Translations under genes and position numbers: made by a program
Assembly: GCF_016863135.1 (NCBI RefSeq)
Contig: NZ_BOOH01000054.1
Location: 1 to 64,000, forward strand
DNA from: Planobispora longispora
GTDB taxonomy: Bacteria > Actinomycetota > Actinomycetes > Streptosporangiales > Streptosporangiaceae
Direction: 5' to 3'
Length of the DNA: 64,000 bases
Shown: piece by piece, positions 43,622 through 53,073 of the stretch
How positions within the stretch are numbered: the first letter of the stretch is position 1
Layout: each line of letters opens with the position of its first letter
Notes under the pieces: model-generated
What the model was told of the DNA's origin: nothing
The model's input: the letters and a program-made list of their open reading frames with translations, nothing else
Databases searched by the model: none

Positions 43622-44572
43622 ATGACTCGTTGGAACCGTCCGCTGCTCGTCCTGTCGGGGATCATGGCCGTCCTCGCCCTCGTCGCCCTCGTCGGCGTCT
43701 TCGCCGACGACCGGGTCCTGACCGGTGCGCCCGTCTGGCTGAAGGTGTTCAAGTTCGCCGTCTCGTTCACCCTCTACGGCGTGACCCTGGCGTGGATGTT
43801 GTCGGTGCTGCCGACCCGCGGCAGGGTGGTCGGAGGGGCCGCCGTCCTGATCACCGCGACGTCCGCCGTCGAGATGCTCATCATCACCGCCCAGGCGGCC
43901 CGGGGGCGCGCCAGCCACTTCAACGAGACGACGAGTCTCGACACGGTGCTCTGGCAGATCATGTCCGTGTCCATCATGATCCTGTGGCTGTCGCAGCTGG
44001 CCCTCGCCGTGGCGGCGGCCCGCCGGCCGATCCCCGATCGGACGGCCGCGCGCGGGATCCGCCTCGGTCTCGCCGTCTCGCTGCTGGGGATGCTGGTGGC
44101 CTTCCCGATGACCATGCCGTTCCAGGCCGCCAGCGATGTGATCACCGGTGCGCACAGCGTCGGCGTTCCCGACGGAGGCCCCGGACTGCCCGTCACCGGC
44201 TGGAGCACCACCGGAGGCGACCTGCGCGTCGCCCACTTCGTCGGACTGCACGCCCTGCAGGCGCTCCCGCTGCTGGCCTGGTGGCTGACCGGGCGGGCCG
44301 GGCGGGTGGCGCGCCTGGACGAGGCGACCCGGGGCAGGCTCCTGGCCGTCGCGGCGGTCTCCTACTCCGTGCTCGTGGGGGGACTGACCTGGCAGGCCCT
44401 GCGCGGCCAGCCGCTGCTGCGTCCCGACGCCCTGACCCTCGCCGCGCTGGCCGTGCTGGTCGCGGCGACCGCGGCCGCCGTCGCGGCCGTGCTCCGGGCG
44501 GGACGGCGGCCCGCCCGGGTGGAGCGCCCGGAGCGCCCGGAGCGCCGCGCGGCCGTCGAGGCGGTCCGGTGA
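43622..44572 (+). CDS. Polytopic membrane protein of unknown function
   Basis: The protein has 316 residues and about eight hydrophobic helices (for example LLVLSGIMAVLALVALVGVF, FKFAVSFTLYGVTLAWMLS, AVLITATSAVEMLIITAQAARG, LRVAHFVGLHALQALPLLAWWL). I recognise no family. The His in AHFVGLHALQ and the Glu in SAVEMLI might be functional. GAGGAC precedes the ATG. The next gene is a sensor kinase 60 bp on, possibly in the same operon, and the protein may act as its cofactor or target. Confidence 0.75.
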   Translation: MTRWNRPLLVLSGIMAVLALVALVGVFADDRVLTGAPVWLKVFKFAVSFTLYGVTLAWMLSVLPTRGRVVGGAAVLITATSAVEMLIITAQAARGRASHFNETTSLDTVLWQIMSVSIMILWLSQLALAVAAARRPIPDRTAARGIRLGLAVSLLGMLVAFPMTMPFQAASDVITGAHSVGVPDGGPGLPVTGWSTTGGDLRVAHFVGLHALQALPLLAWWLTGRAGRVARLDEATRGRLLAVAAVSYSVLVGGLTWQALRGQPLLRPDALTLAALAVLVAATAAAVAAVLRAGRRPARVERPERPERRAAVEAVR

Positions 44573-44632
44573 CCGCGGCGGCGGCTCACCCGGCCCGGCG
44601 CCGGGCATCCGCGAGCGCCTAAGGTGTTCGGC

Positions 44633-45838
44633 GTGCGGTGGATGGGACGGCTCTTCGACGAACGGGACACACTGGTCCGGCTCGTGCTGCTCGTCCTCAG
44701 CGGTCTGAGCTACCTGCTGTTCGGAATGCACGACGGGCAGCCGTCCGCGGCGCAGTGGTGGCTGGCCGTCACGGCCTTCGCGGCCGTCCTGGCGCTGCAC
44801 CGGCTGCCGCTGCCGTCCCTGGTGGTGCAGACGGCGCTGCTCGGCGCGGCCTTCGCCGTGCTGGACGACCCCACGGTCAATCAGGTGGGGGCGAGCTGGG
44901 CGCTGCTGGAGCTCGTCATGTCCTCCCGCGCGCCGGCGGCGCTCTGGCCGGCGGTCGCCCTGCTCACCGGTGTCCACGTGGCGGACGGGGCGGCCGGCTG
45001 GCCCGGGGCCCTCGCCGACACGGCCCTGGGCATCGGCACCGCGGTCGGCCTGCCCGTCCTGTCCGGCCTGCTGGTTCGCAGTTCCCGGGAGCTGGAGCGG
45101 CAGGCCGGACGGCAGGCCGAGGAGGAGCGCCGCCGCCGCGAGTCCGAGGCCCGCGTGGCCGTCGCCCGCGAGCGCGGCGCCATCGCCCGTGAGCTGCACG
45201 ACGTCGTCGCCCACCACGTCGCGTCGATGGTGCTGCGGGTCGGCGTGGCCCAGCACGTGCTGCCCGGCGTCGACCCCCGGGTGGCCGAGGTCTTCGACGA
45301 CCTGCACGCCACCGGCACCGCGGCCCTCACCGACCTGCGCCGGCTGGTGGCGCTGCTGCGCGACCCCGACGGGGCGCGCCCGGACGCCGCGACCGCGGCG
45401 ATCGAGGCCGACGCGCTGCCGCAGGCCCTGCGTGCGGCCGTCGACACCGCGCGGCGCGCGGGGCTCACCGTCGAGACCGTCATCGCGCCGGAGACCGGCG
45501 CGCTCGACGCGGTGCGCGGCCTGGCCGTGCTCCGCCTGACCCAGGAGGCGCTGACCAACGTGGCCAAGCACGCGGGGCCGACGGCACGGGCCCGGCTGAC
45601 GATCTCGGTGGCGGACGGCGACGTGCACGTCGAGGTCACCGACGAGGGACGTCCCGACGGCGGCCCCGGCGGGCATCCGGCCGACCGGCTCACCGGCGGC
45701 GGGCACGGCCTGACCGGTATGCGTGAGCGCGTGGAGCTGTTCGGCGGCCGGTTCGAGGCGGGCCCGGCGGGCGGCGGCTGGCGGGTCGCCGCGGTGCTGC
45801 CGGCCGTACCGGCCGGTGAGAGCGGAGGCGCGGCGTGA
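44633..45838 (+). CDS. NarL-type sensor histidine kinase
   Basis: The product has 401 residues from GTG 44633, selected because AAGG is eight bases upstream. The N-terminal 140 residues contain five to six helices. A coiled linker (ELERQAGRQAEEERRRRESEARV) leads to the HisKA_3 box RGAIARELHDVVAHHVASMVLRVGVAQHV with acceptor His. The HATPase has TQEALTNVAKHAG and GHGLTGMRERVELFGGRF. It overlaps the response-regulator gene by four bases. Confidence 0.92.
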   Translation: MRWMGRLFDERDTLVRLVLLVLSGLSYLLFGMHDGQPSAAQWWLAVTAFAAVLALHRLPLPSLVVQTALLGAAFAVLDDPTVNQVGASWALLELVMSSRAPAALWPAVALLTGVHVADGAAGWPGALADTALGIGTAVGLPVLSGLLVRSSRELERQAGRQAEEERRRRESEARVAVARERGAIARELHDVVAHHVASMVLRVGVAQHVLPGVDPRVAEVFDDLHATGTAALTDLRRLVALLRDPDGARPDAATAAIEADALPQALRAAVDTARRAGLTVETVIAPETGALDAVRGLAVLRLTQEALTNVAKHAGPTARARLTISVADGDVHVEVTDEGRPDGGPGGHPADRLTGGGHGLTGMRERVELFGGRFEAGPAGGGWRVAAVLPAVPAGESGGAA

Positions 45839-46458
45839 TCCGGGTGCTGCTGGTGGACGACCAGCAGCTCATCCGGGCGGGACTGCGGATGTTGTGCGAG
45901 TCCCAGCCCGACATCGAGGTCGTCGGCGAGGCCGGCAACGGCCACGACGCGACCCGCCTCGTCGAGCGGCTCAGTCCCGACGTGGTGGTGATGGACCTGC
46001 GCATGCCCGGGGTCGACGGGATCACCGCCACCGGCCGCATCGTCGCCGAACGGCCGAGCGTGCGGGTCGTCGTGCTCACCACGTTCGGCGACGACGACCA
46101 CCTCTACCCCGCGCTGACCGCCGGGGCGTGCGGTTTCCTGCTCAAGGACGCGCCGCCCGTGCAGCTGCTGGACGGCATCCGGCGCGCGGCCGCCGGCGAC
46201 AGTCCCTTCAGCCCGGAGGTGCTCCAGCGGCTCGTGCGCCGGGCGGTGCACGCCCGGACGGTCACTCCGCCGCTGCCCGGCCTCACCGCCCGCGAGCGCG
46301 ACATCCTGGAACTGGTCGCCGAGGGCCTGTCGAACACGGAGATCGCCGAGCGGCTGCACATCGGCGTCACCACCGTGAAGACCCACATCACCAGCTTGAT
46401 GGCCAAGACCGGCAGCCCCAACCGGGTCCGCCTGGCGTTGTGCTGGACGGGCGGCTAG
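45835..46458 (+). CDS. NarL/LuxR-type response regulator
   Basis: The 207-residue protein has a receiver with VDDQ, phospho-acceptor in VVVMDLRMPGVDG, LTTFGDDDH and LLKDAPPV. The LuxR HTH is LTARERDILELVAEGLSNTEIAERLHIGVTTVKTHITSLMAK. GTG 45835 overlaps the kinase stop. It is the third NarL-type system of the window. A strong terminator follows. Confidence 0.92.
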   Translation: MIRVLLVDDQQLIRAGLRMLCESQPDIEVVGEAGNGHDATRLVERLSPDVVVMDLRMPGVDGITATGRIVAERPSVRVVVLTTFGDDDHLYPALTAGACGFLLKDAPPVQLLDGIRRAAAGDSPFSPEVLQRLVRRAVHARTVTPPLPGLTARERDILELVAEGLSNTEIAERLHIGVTTVKTHITSLMAKTGSPNRVRLALCWTGG

Positions 46459-46487
46459 CCGTATCCGGCCGTGACGCCGGTGACGGC

Positions 46488-46526
46488 CCGCCGAGGCGGC
46501 GGGCACGTCGTCCGCCGCCTCGGCGG
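46488..46526 (+). terminator. 15-bp perfect stem after the two-component operon
   Basis: CCGCCGAGGCGGCGG (46488-46502) pairs with CCGCCGCCTCGGCGG (46512-46526) around a 9-base loop, 29 bp after the stop. It separates the operon from the SARP gene. Confidence 0.8.
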
Positions 46527-46561
46527 TCCGGGCGGGCGGGGCGTGCTGCGATAGTGGACGG

Positions 46562-49500
46562 ATGCGCGTCGGCATCCTCGGTCCCCTGGTGCTGGAGACC
46601 GCCGCCGGCCCGGCGCGGGTCGGCGGCGCGCGGCTGCGGGCGTTGCTGACCCGGCTGGTGCTGGACGCCGGGCGTTCCGTCCGCCCGGCGACCCTGGCCG
46701 AGGCGCTGTGGGGCGAGGAGGCGCCGGCCGACCACCTGCACGCGCTGCAGTCGCTGGTGTCCCGGCTACGGCGCGTCCTGGGCGATCCCGGGCTGCTCAC
46801 CTCGGGTCCGGCCGGGTACCGGCTGGCCGTCGAGCCGGACGCGGTCGACGCCGTCAGGTTCGAGCGGCTGGTCCGCGAGGGCCGGCGCTCGCACGCGCAG
46901 TCCCGGCCCGCGGAGGCCGCCGCCGCCTTGCGTGAGGCCCTGAGCCTGTGGCGCGGCCCGGCCCTGGCGGACGTGCGTGAGGCGCCGTTCGCCGCCGCCG
47001 AGGCCGAACGGCTCGAGCGGGCCCGGCTGGCCGCGCTCGAGGACCGGATCGAAGCCGAACTCGCGCTGGGCGCGGACCTCGACCTGGTCGCCGAGCTCGA
47101 GGCGCTGGCCGCCGCCCACCCGTTGCGCGAACGGCTGCACGCCCAGCTGATCCGGGCACTGGCGGGCAGCGGCCGCGGCGCCGAGGCGCTGGCCGCCTAC
47201 CAGCGGATCCGCGGCCTGCTGGCCGACAGTTTCGGCAGCGACCCCGGTCCGCAGCTCCAGCAGGCCCATCTGGCGGTGTTGCGCGGTGAGGCTCCCCGGC
47301 CCCGCCGCCCGCACGGCAACCTGGACGTCCCGCTCACCAGTTTCGTGGGCCGTGACGACGACGTAGACCGCGTGGCCGGACTGCTCGGCCGGGTCCGGCT
47401 GGTCACGCTGGTCGGTCCCGCGGGAGCGGGCAAAACCCGGCTGGCCAGCACCGTCGGGCGGCGGCTCACGCCGTCCGGCGGGGTGTGGTCGGTCCCGCTG
47501 GCCCCGGTCGGCGCGGACGACGTGCCCCGCGTGGTGCTCGATCTGCTGCGGGCGCGCGAGGGGGGCGCGCCGGCACGGCCCGTCGCCCCGGGGGCGGTCC
47601 TGGACCACCTGGTCGAGACGCTCGCGGACGACGACCTGGTGCTGGTGCTGGACAACTGCGAGCACGTGATCGAGGCCGCCGCGGCGCTCGCCGGGGCGCT
47701 GCTCGGCCGGTGCCCGGGGCTGCGGGTGCTGGCCACCAGCCGGGAGCCCCTGCGGATCGACGGTGAGACCCTGCACCCGGTGCTCCCGCTGGAGCTGCCC
47801 GAGCCGGGGGCGACGGCCGAGCGGGCCCGCGCCTGCGCGGCGGTCCGGCTGTTCTGCGACCGCGCCGCCGCGGTGCGGCCGGACTTCACCGCGGACGGCG
47901 GCGCGCTGGCCGCGGCGGTGGAGATCTGCCGCCGCCTGGACGGCCTGCCGCTGGCGATCGAGCTGGCCGCGGCACGGGTGCGCGCCCTGCCGGTCGAGGT
48001 GGTCGCGGCCCGGCTGGACGACCGGTTCCGGCTGCTCACCGGGGGCAGCCGCACCGCGCTGCCGCGGCACCGGACCCTGGACGCCGCGGTGGCCTGGAGC
48101 TGGGGCCTGCTCGAGGCCGACGAGCGCCTGCTGCTGGAACGGCTGTCGGTCGTGCCCGGCGCCTTCACCGAGGACGCGGCGGAGGCGATCGGCCGGTCGG
48201 GAGACGCCTCCGCAGACGTCTCGGGTGATGTCTCAGGCGATGTGCGGGAGCTGCTGACGGCGCTGGTCGACAAATCCCTGCTGCACCCGGCCGAGACCGC
48301 CGACCCGGCCGAGCCGCGCTACCGCATGCTGGAGACCATCCGGGAGTACGGCCTCGGGCGGCTGGCCCGGCGCGCGGAGGTCGGCCTCGCGCGCGGGCGG
48401 CACGCCGGGTTCCTCCTCCGGCTGGCCGAGACCGCCGACCCGCACCTGCGCACCTCCGACCAGCTGCGCTGGCTGGCCCGCCTGTCCGCGGAACGGGACA
48501 ACCTGTCGGCCGCGATCCGCTGGGCGGTGGAATCCGGCGACGCCGCTCTGGCCGTCCGCTTCGGCGTGGCGCTGTGCTGGTTCTGGTTCCTGCGGGATCA
48601 CCCACCGGAGTCGCTGGACCTGCTCGGCCGGGTGCTGCGGGCCCGCGGCCCGGCCGAGCCGCGGGCACGCGCGCTGGTCGCCGCCGCGCACGCGCTCGCC
48701 ACCACCGAGGCGGTCAGCCGCCCGGACGAGGCCGGAGCGGCCTTCGAGCGGATCAGGGAGGCGCTGGAGCGCATCGGCCCCGGCGCCCACGGCGTCCATC
48801 CGATCGCGGAGATGGCCGGGCTGGCGCTCGCCATCGGCTCGGGAGGCGATCGGCTCCCGCCGGGCCCGCTCGACTCCCCGGACGGGCAGGCGGATCCCTG
48901 GAGCCGGTCGCTGGCGCTGCTGGCCCGGGGCGTGCTGGCGATGAACACCGGCCGCGCCGCCGAGGCGGTGCGGCTGCTGTCGCGTGCGCTGACCGGTTTC
49001 GAGGAACTCGGCGAGCGGTGGGGCCTGGCGATCACGCTGAGCACCCTGAGCTCGGCGTTGCAGCGGGCCGGCGAGCCGGCCGGCGCGCCCGCGCTGGCCG
49101 AGCGGGCCACCGGCTGCTTCCGGGAACTCGGCATGCCCGAGCACACGATGGAGAACGAGGTGGCGGCCGCGCTGCACCGGGCCCGGGCCGGCGACGCGGA
49201 CGGCGGGCGGCGGCGGCTGACGGACCTGCTCGGCCAGGCCGAGCGGAGCGGGTCGGCGGAGTCGCAGGCCCAGGTGCGCCTGGGCCTGGCCCGGCTGGAG
49301 TGGCGGGCCGGGCGGCCCGGGCCGGCCCGCGAACACGCCCGGGCCGGCCTGGCCGAGGGGCCGCCCGGCCGGTCGACCCCGCACCTGACCGCACTGCTGC
49401 TGGGCGTGCTCGCCCAGGCGGACGCCGCGGAGGGGCTCCCGGAGGAGGCGGTGCGCCGGCTCGACCATCCGGCGGTGCACCTGACGCTGACCTGGAACAC

Positions 49501-49789
49501 GCCGGTCGCGGCCGGGACCGCGGTCGCGGCCGCCGCGATCGAGCTGTGCCGCGACCGGCCGGAGCGGGCGGGACGGCTCCTGGGGGCCGCCGCCGTGCTG
49601 CGGGGCCGGGACGACCCCGACGACGCCGACGTGCGGGCGATCGCGCAGCGGGTCGCGGCGGCTCTGGGCATCGCCGGGTTCGCGGCCGCGCACGCCGCGG
49701 GCGCGGAGATGTCGCGGGCCGAGGCCGAGGAGCTGGTGTCCGCGGTCGTCACCGCGCCCGCGGCGGACCGCGCCGGTCAGCCGGCGTGA
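46562..49789 (+). CDS. AfsR/SARP family regulator (BTAD + NB-ARC-like ATPase + TPR)
   Basis: This is a 1075-residue STAND regulator. The N-terminal winged helix (about 1-90, GGARLRALLTRLVLDAGRSV) with the BTAD domain (about 95-245, AAALREALSLWRGPALADVREAPFAAAEAERLERARLAALEDRI) is the SARP module. The ATPase (about 255-560) has Walker A GPAGAGKTRL with Lys291 and Walker B LVLVLDNCEHVIEAAAAL. TPR-like helical repeats fill the C-terminal half. SARPs activate antibiotic gene clusters, so this may control the NRPS genes about 8 kb downstream; that link is inference. The 3' end overlaps the convergent serine hydrolase gene by 13 bp. Confidence 0.92.
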   Translation: MRVGILGPLVLETAAGPARVGGARLRALLTRLVLDAGRSVRPATLAEALWGEEAPADHLHALQSLVSRLRRVLGDPGLLTSGPAGYRLAVEPDAVDAVRFERLVREGRRSHAQSRPAEAAAALREALSLWRGPALADVREAPFAAAEAERLERARLAALEDRIEAELALGADLDLVAELEALAAAHPLRERLHAQLIRALAGSGRGAEALAAYQRIRGLLADSFGSDPGPQLQQAHLAVLRGEAPRPRRPHGNLDVPLTSFVGRDDDVDRVAGLLGRVRLVTLVGPAGAGKTRLASTVGRRLTPSGGVWSVPLAPVGADDVPRVVLDLLRAREGGAPARPVAPGAVLDHLVETLADDDLVLVLDNCEHVIEAAAALAGALLGRCPGLRVLATSREPLRIDGETLHPVLPLELPEPGATAERARACAAVRLFCDRAAAVRPDFTADGGALAAAVEICRRLDGLPLAIELAAARVRALPVEVVAARLDDRFRLLTGGSRTALPRHRTLDAAVAWSWGLLEADERLLLERLSVVPGAFTEDAAEAIGRSGDASADVSGDVSGDVRELLTALVDKSLLHPAETADPAEPRYRMLETIREYGLGRLARRAEVGLARGRHAGFLLRLAETADPHLRTSDQLRWLARLSAERDNLSAAIRWAVESGDAALAVRFGVALCWFWFLRDHPPESLDLLGRVLRARGPAEPRARALVAAAHALATTEAVSRPDEAGAAFERIREALERIGPGAHGVHPIAEMAGLALAIGSGGDRLPPGPLDSPDGQADPWSRSLALLARGVLAMNTGRAAEAVRLLSRALTGFEELGERWGLAITLSTLSSALQRAGEPAGAPALAERATGCFRELGMPEHTMENEVAAALHRARAGDADGGRRRLTDLLGQAERSGSAESQAQVRLGLARLEWRAGRPGPAREHARAGLAEGPPGRSTPHLTALLLGVLAQADAAEGLPEEAVRRLDHPAVHLTLTWNTPVAAGTAVAAAAIELCRDRPERAGRLLGAAAVLRGRDDPDDADVRAIAQRVAAALGIAGFAAAHAAGAEMSRAEAEELVSAVVTAPAADRAGQPA

Positions 49790-51063
49790 GCCGCGGCCGG
49801 GACGGGTTTGCCGAACATCGCGCAGATCACGGCGCTCTGGAGCGCGCCGGCGGCCTTGGCGATCTTCGGGTCGGCGTCGAATTCCGCCCAGAGCTCCGTG
49901 GAGACCAGGACGGTCGCCGTGCGGCCGCCGGCGCGGTCGGTGACGTTGGTGGTGAGATAGCCGGGGATGCCGCCGTCGTGACCCCAGAACGTGCCGCACG
50001 GGGTGGCGCCGGTCTGGATGCCCAGCCCGTAGCCGGGCCCGTCCGGCTGCCGCGGGTCCACCGGCACGGTGGTGCGCATCTGCGCCAGCTGGGCGGCGGG
50101 CAGCAGTTCGCCGGACATCAGCGCGGTGGAGAAGCGGGCCCAGTCCTGCGCGGTGGACACCACCGCCCCGGCCGCCCCGCCCCACCCGGGATCGTTGCCG
50201 GAGACGTCCACGTGGCCGTGGCGGCGCTGCCCGGCGAAGTGCCTGAACCCGGCCGGCACCTGCGGCGGCATGTGGGCGGCGTCCCGTTCGTAGCCGTGGG
50301 CGTGGGGGCCGCGCCAGGTGGAGTCCGTGGCGTAGTAGGTGCGCTTGAGGCCGAGCGGCCGGGCGATCCGGTCGCGGACCAGCTCGGCCAGGCTCGCGCC
50401 GGTGACCCGTTCCAGGACGGCGCCGAGCGCGGCGTAGTCGGTGTTGCTGTACGACCATTCCGTGCCCGGCGCGAACAGCGGATCGTGCTTGACGCCGAGG
50501 GCGAGCAGCTGCGCCGAGGTCCAGCGCCGCCGGTCCGTGCCGAGGATCGACGGCCGGAGAGCGGGGTCCTCGGTGTAGTCGAACAGGCCGCTGGTGTGGT
50601 TCAGCAGCATGCGCAGTGTGATCGCCTCGCCGTCGGGCACCTTGCCGGGCAGCCACTTGTCCACCGGGTCGGTCAGGGCGAGCCTGCCCTCGGCGGCCAG
50701 CTGCAGCACGAGCGTGGCCACCATGGTCTTGGTGTTGGACCCCATCCGGAACTCGTCACCCGCCGTGAGCCGGTGATCCCGTCTGCTCCAGGGGGCCTGC
50801 TCGGCGATCTCGATCGGACGGCCGCGGCCGTCGTCCACTCGCACGATCACGCCGGGCGCCCCGGCGTCGACCAGCTTGCGGGCCAGCTGCCGCAGCTGGG
50901 CGCGCTGTGGCTCGGCGTCGCTGCGGGCCGTGGACGGCGCGGCCGCGGCGGCGGCCGGGAACACCGCGGCCACGGCCAGGCTCACGGCCAGCGCCGCGGC
51001 CGTGAGCGTGCGCGGACGGCGCGGACGCATCGTGCGGTCCGACGGGAGAAGGCGTTGGGACAT
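49777..51063 (-). CDS. Secreted serine hydrolase (DD-carboxypeptidase/beta-lactamase family)
   Basis: The product has 428 residues. The signal peptide has basic RPRRPRT, then a long hydrophobic stretch ending near AAAAAPSTA. The catalytic motifs are SxxK (MGSNTKTMVATL), YxN (WSYSNTDYAALG) and HxG-like (WGHDGGIPGY). The active-site residues support a penicillin-binding-type esterase or peptidase acting outside the cell. ATG 51063 has GGAGGAA eight bases upstream; a longer frame to 51105 is not used. It is convergent with the SARP. Confidence 0.9.
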   Translation of the reverse strand: MSQRLLPSDRTMRPRRPRTLTAAALAVSLAVAAVFPAAAAAAPSTARSDAEPQRAQLRQLARKLVDAGAPGVIVRVDDGRGRPIEIAEQAPWSRRDHRLTAGDEFRMGSNTKTMVATLVLQLAAEGRLALTDPVDKWLPGKVPDGEAITLRMLLNHTSGLFDYTEDPALRPSILGTDRRRWTSAQLLALGVKHDPLFAPGTEWSYSNTDYAALGAVLERVTGASLAELVRDRIARPLGLKRTYYATDSTWRGPHAHGYERDAAHMPPQVPAGFRHFAGQRRHGHVDVSGNDPGWGGAAGAVVSTAQDWARFSTALMSGELLPAAQLAQMRTTVPVDPRQPDGPGYGLGIQTGATPCGTFWGHDGGIPGYLTTNVTDRAGGRTATVLVSTELWAEFDADPKIAKAAGALQSAVICAMFGKPVPAAAHAG

Positions 51064-51200
51064 CGACCGGTTCCTCCGGGTGATAGGTGAGGCGGACGAC
51101 CTCACCCTTCACCTCGCCGCTCACAGGGCGCACACAGCGCGCTGTCAGCGGCCTGGCCGGCGTCCTGATCCGGTGCCGGCGTCCGGCCGGCGCACGGCGG

Positions 51201-51818
51201 TCACAGGCCGGCCAGGAGCGTCTCGAAGGGGGTGGGGTCGGCGAACGGGTCGGCGACGGCGGCCCGCGGGCGCTGCGCGACCAGAGCGGCCAGTTCGCCG
51301 GCGGCGCGCCGGATGCGGTCGCTCAGCGCCGCGCTGGTCGCGTCGCCGCCGGCCCAGTCCTCCGACGCGGCGAAGACGGCGGTGGGTGCGACGACGGCCC
51401 GCAGGTAGGCGAACAGCGGCCGCATCGCGTGCTCCAGGGCCAGGGAGTGCCGCGCGGTCCCGGCGGTCGCGCCCATCAGCACGGGCTTGCCGGTCAGCGC
51501 CTCCTTGCCGAGCACGTCGAAGAACGTTTTGAACAGGCCGCTGTAGGAGGCGGAGAAGATCGGCGTCACGGCGATCAGGGCGTCGGCGCCGGCCACCGTG
51601 TCGACGGCCGTGCGCAGCGCGGTGTTCGGGAACCCGGTGACGAGGTTGTCGGCCAGGTCGCGGGCGTGCCCGCGCAGCTCGACGACCTCGACGCCGGCCT
51701 CCAGGCCCAGCGCGGCCAGCGCCTCGGCGCTGGCCTGGGCGAGCCGGTCGGCCAGCAACCGGGTGGAGGAGGGGACCGACAGGCCGGCGCTGACGACGGC
51801 CAGGGTGCGGGTGCTCAT
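51201..51818 (-). CDS. CE1759-type FMN reductase
   Basis: This 205-residue flavodoxin-fold reductase has the FMN phosphate loop SAGLSVPSSTRLLADRL near the N-terminus. The PIFSASYSGLFKTFFDVL segment and GATAGTARHSLALEHAMRPLFAYLRA follow, the hallmark of the CE1759 family of FMN reductases. It supplies reduced flavin to its partner. It overlaps the CE1758-like monooxygenase gene by four bases (ATGA), giving a two-gene operon under the operators at 53 kb. Confidence 0.88.
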   Translation of the reverse strand: MSTRTLAVVSAGLSVPSSTRLLADRLAQASAEALAALGLEAGVEVVELRGHARDLADNLVTGFPNTALRTAVDTVAGADALIAVTPIFSASYSGLFKTFFDVLGKEALTGKPVLMGATAGTARHSLALEHAMRPLFAYLRAVVAPTAVFAASEDWAGGDATSAALSDRIRRAAGELAALVAQRPRAAVADPFADPTPFETLLAGL

Positions 51819-52963
51819 CGGGACTGGACCTCCTGACGGGACTGGCCGGTCACGTCGTCGGCGGGCGCGTGCACGGTGGCGTCCTTGGCGCCGCCCGCCG
51901 CGGCGACCCGGGCGGCGTGCGTGGGCGCGTCGGGGACGTGGGCGGGCTTGAGCGCCGCGAACTCCTTGCGCAGCACCGGAACGACCTCCTCGCCGAGGAT
52001 GTCGAGCTGCTCCAGCACGGTCTTCAGCGGCAGGCCGGCGTGGTCGATGAGGAACAGCTGCCGCTGGTAGTCGCCCACGTAGTCGCGGAAGGTCAGGGTG
52101 CGGTCGATGACCTGCTGCGGGCTGCCGACGGTCAGCGGCGTCTCACGCGTGAACTCCTCCAGCGAGGGGCCGTGGCCGTACACCGGGGCGTTGTCGAAGT
52201 AGGGGCGGAACTCGCGCACCGCGTCCTGGCTGTTCTTGCGCATGAACACCTGCCCGCCGAGCCCGACGATCGCCTGGTCGGCCGAGCCGTGGCCGTAGTG
52301 CTCGAAGCGCTGCCGGTACAGGCCGACCATCCGCTGGGTGTGCTCCTTCGGCCAGAAGATGTGGTTGTGGAAGAAGCCGTCGCCGTAGTAGGCGGCCTGC
52401 TCGGCGATCTCGGGGCTGCGGATCGAGCCGTGCCAGACGAACGGCGCGACGCCGTCCAGCGGCCGCGGGGTGGAGGTGAAGCCCTGCAGCGGCGTGCGGA
52501 AGCGGCCCTGCCAGTCGACCACGTCCTCGCGCCACAGCTTGTGCAGCAGGGCGTAGTTCTCCACCGCGAGCGCGATGCCGTTGCGGATGTCCTGGCCGAA
52601 CCAGGGGTAGACCGGGCCGGTGTTGCCGCGGCCCAGCATGAGGTCGACGCGGCCGCCGGCGAGGTGCTGCAGCATCGCGTAGTCTTCGGCGATCTTCACG
52701 GGGTCGTTGGTGGTGATCAGCGTGGTCGCGGTGGACAGCTGCAGCCGCCGCGTCTGCGCGGCGATGTAGCCCAGTGTGGTGGTGGGGGAGGAGGAGAAGA
52801 ACGGCGGATTGTGGTGCTCACCCAGGGCGAACACGTCCAGGCCGACCTCCTCGGCCTTCTTGGCGATCGTGACGACCGCCTGGATCCGCTCGGCCTCGCT
52901 GGGCACCCGCCCGGTCGTGGGGTCGGCGGTGATGTCGCTGACCGAAAAGACACCGAACTGCAT
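51815..52963 (-). CDS. CE1758-type FMN-dependent luciferase-like monooxygenase
   Basis: The product has 382 residues in the bacterial luciferase-like TIM-barrel fold. The N-terminus reads MQFGVFSVSDITADPTTGRV, and the flavin environment is LDVFALGEHHNPPFFSSSP. Other conserved parts are LGRGNTGPVYPWFGQDIRNG and FHNHIFWPKEHTQRMVGLYRQR. It belongs to the CE1758 group, which is usually encoded with its own FMN reductase. It probably oxidises small aromatic, sulfur or electrophilic compounds; this is not established. ATG 52963 has GGGGAG upstream, while ATG 52975 is less likely. It is controlled by the paired palindromes upstream. Confidence 0.88.
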   Translation of the reverse strand: MQFGVFSVSDITADPTTGRVPSEAERIQAVVTIAKKAEEVGLDVFALGEHHNPPFFSSSPTTTLGYIAAQTRRLQLSTATTLITTNDPVKIAEDYAMLQHLAGGRVDLMLGRGNTGPVYPWFGQDIRNGIALAVENYALLHKLWREDVVDWQGRFRTPLQGFTSTPRPLDGVAPFVWHGSIRSPEIAEQAAYYGDGFFHNHIFWPKEHTQRMVGLYRQRFEHYGHGSADQAIVGLGGQVFMRKNSQDAVREFRPYFDNAPVYGHGPSLEEFTRETPLTVGSPQQVIDRTLTFRDYVGDYQRQLFLIDHAGLPLKTVLEQLDILGEEVVPVLRKEFAALKPAHVPDAPTHAARVAAAGGAKDATVHAPADDVTGQSRQEVQSR

Positions 52964-53015
52964 GATGCTCCCCATTTGCGTATGTGCCCTGTCATGTTCT
53001 TCCCCGTCAACATGC

Positions 53016-53027
53016 ATGACACGTCAT
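53016..53027. promoter_or_regulatory. MarR-type operator at the CE1758/CE1759 promoter
   Basis: The plus strand reads ATGACACGTCAT, which is ATGACGTGTCAT in the direction of the CE1758-like gene. It differs by one base from the marR-proximal site at 9366-9377. The flanks CGAAATA and GCATG also match. It lies 52 bp before the CE1758-like start. Confidence 0.75.
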
Positions 53028-53073
53028 TTATTTCGTGGACGGGGTGCCCCGCCCGCCCGGACCGCCTAGATGC

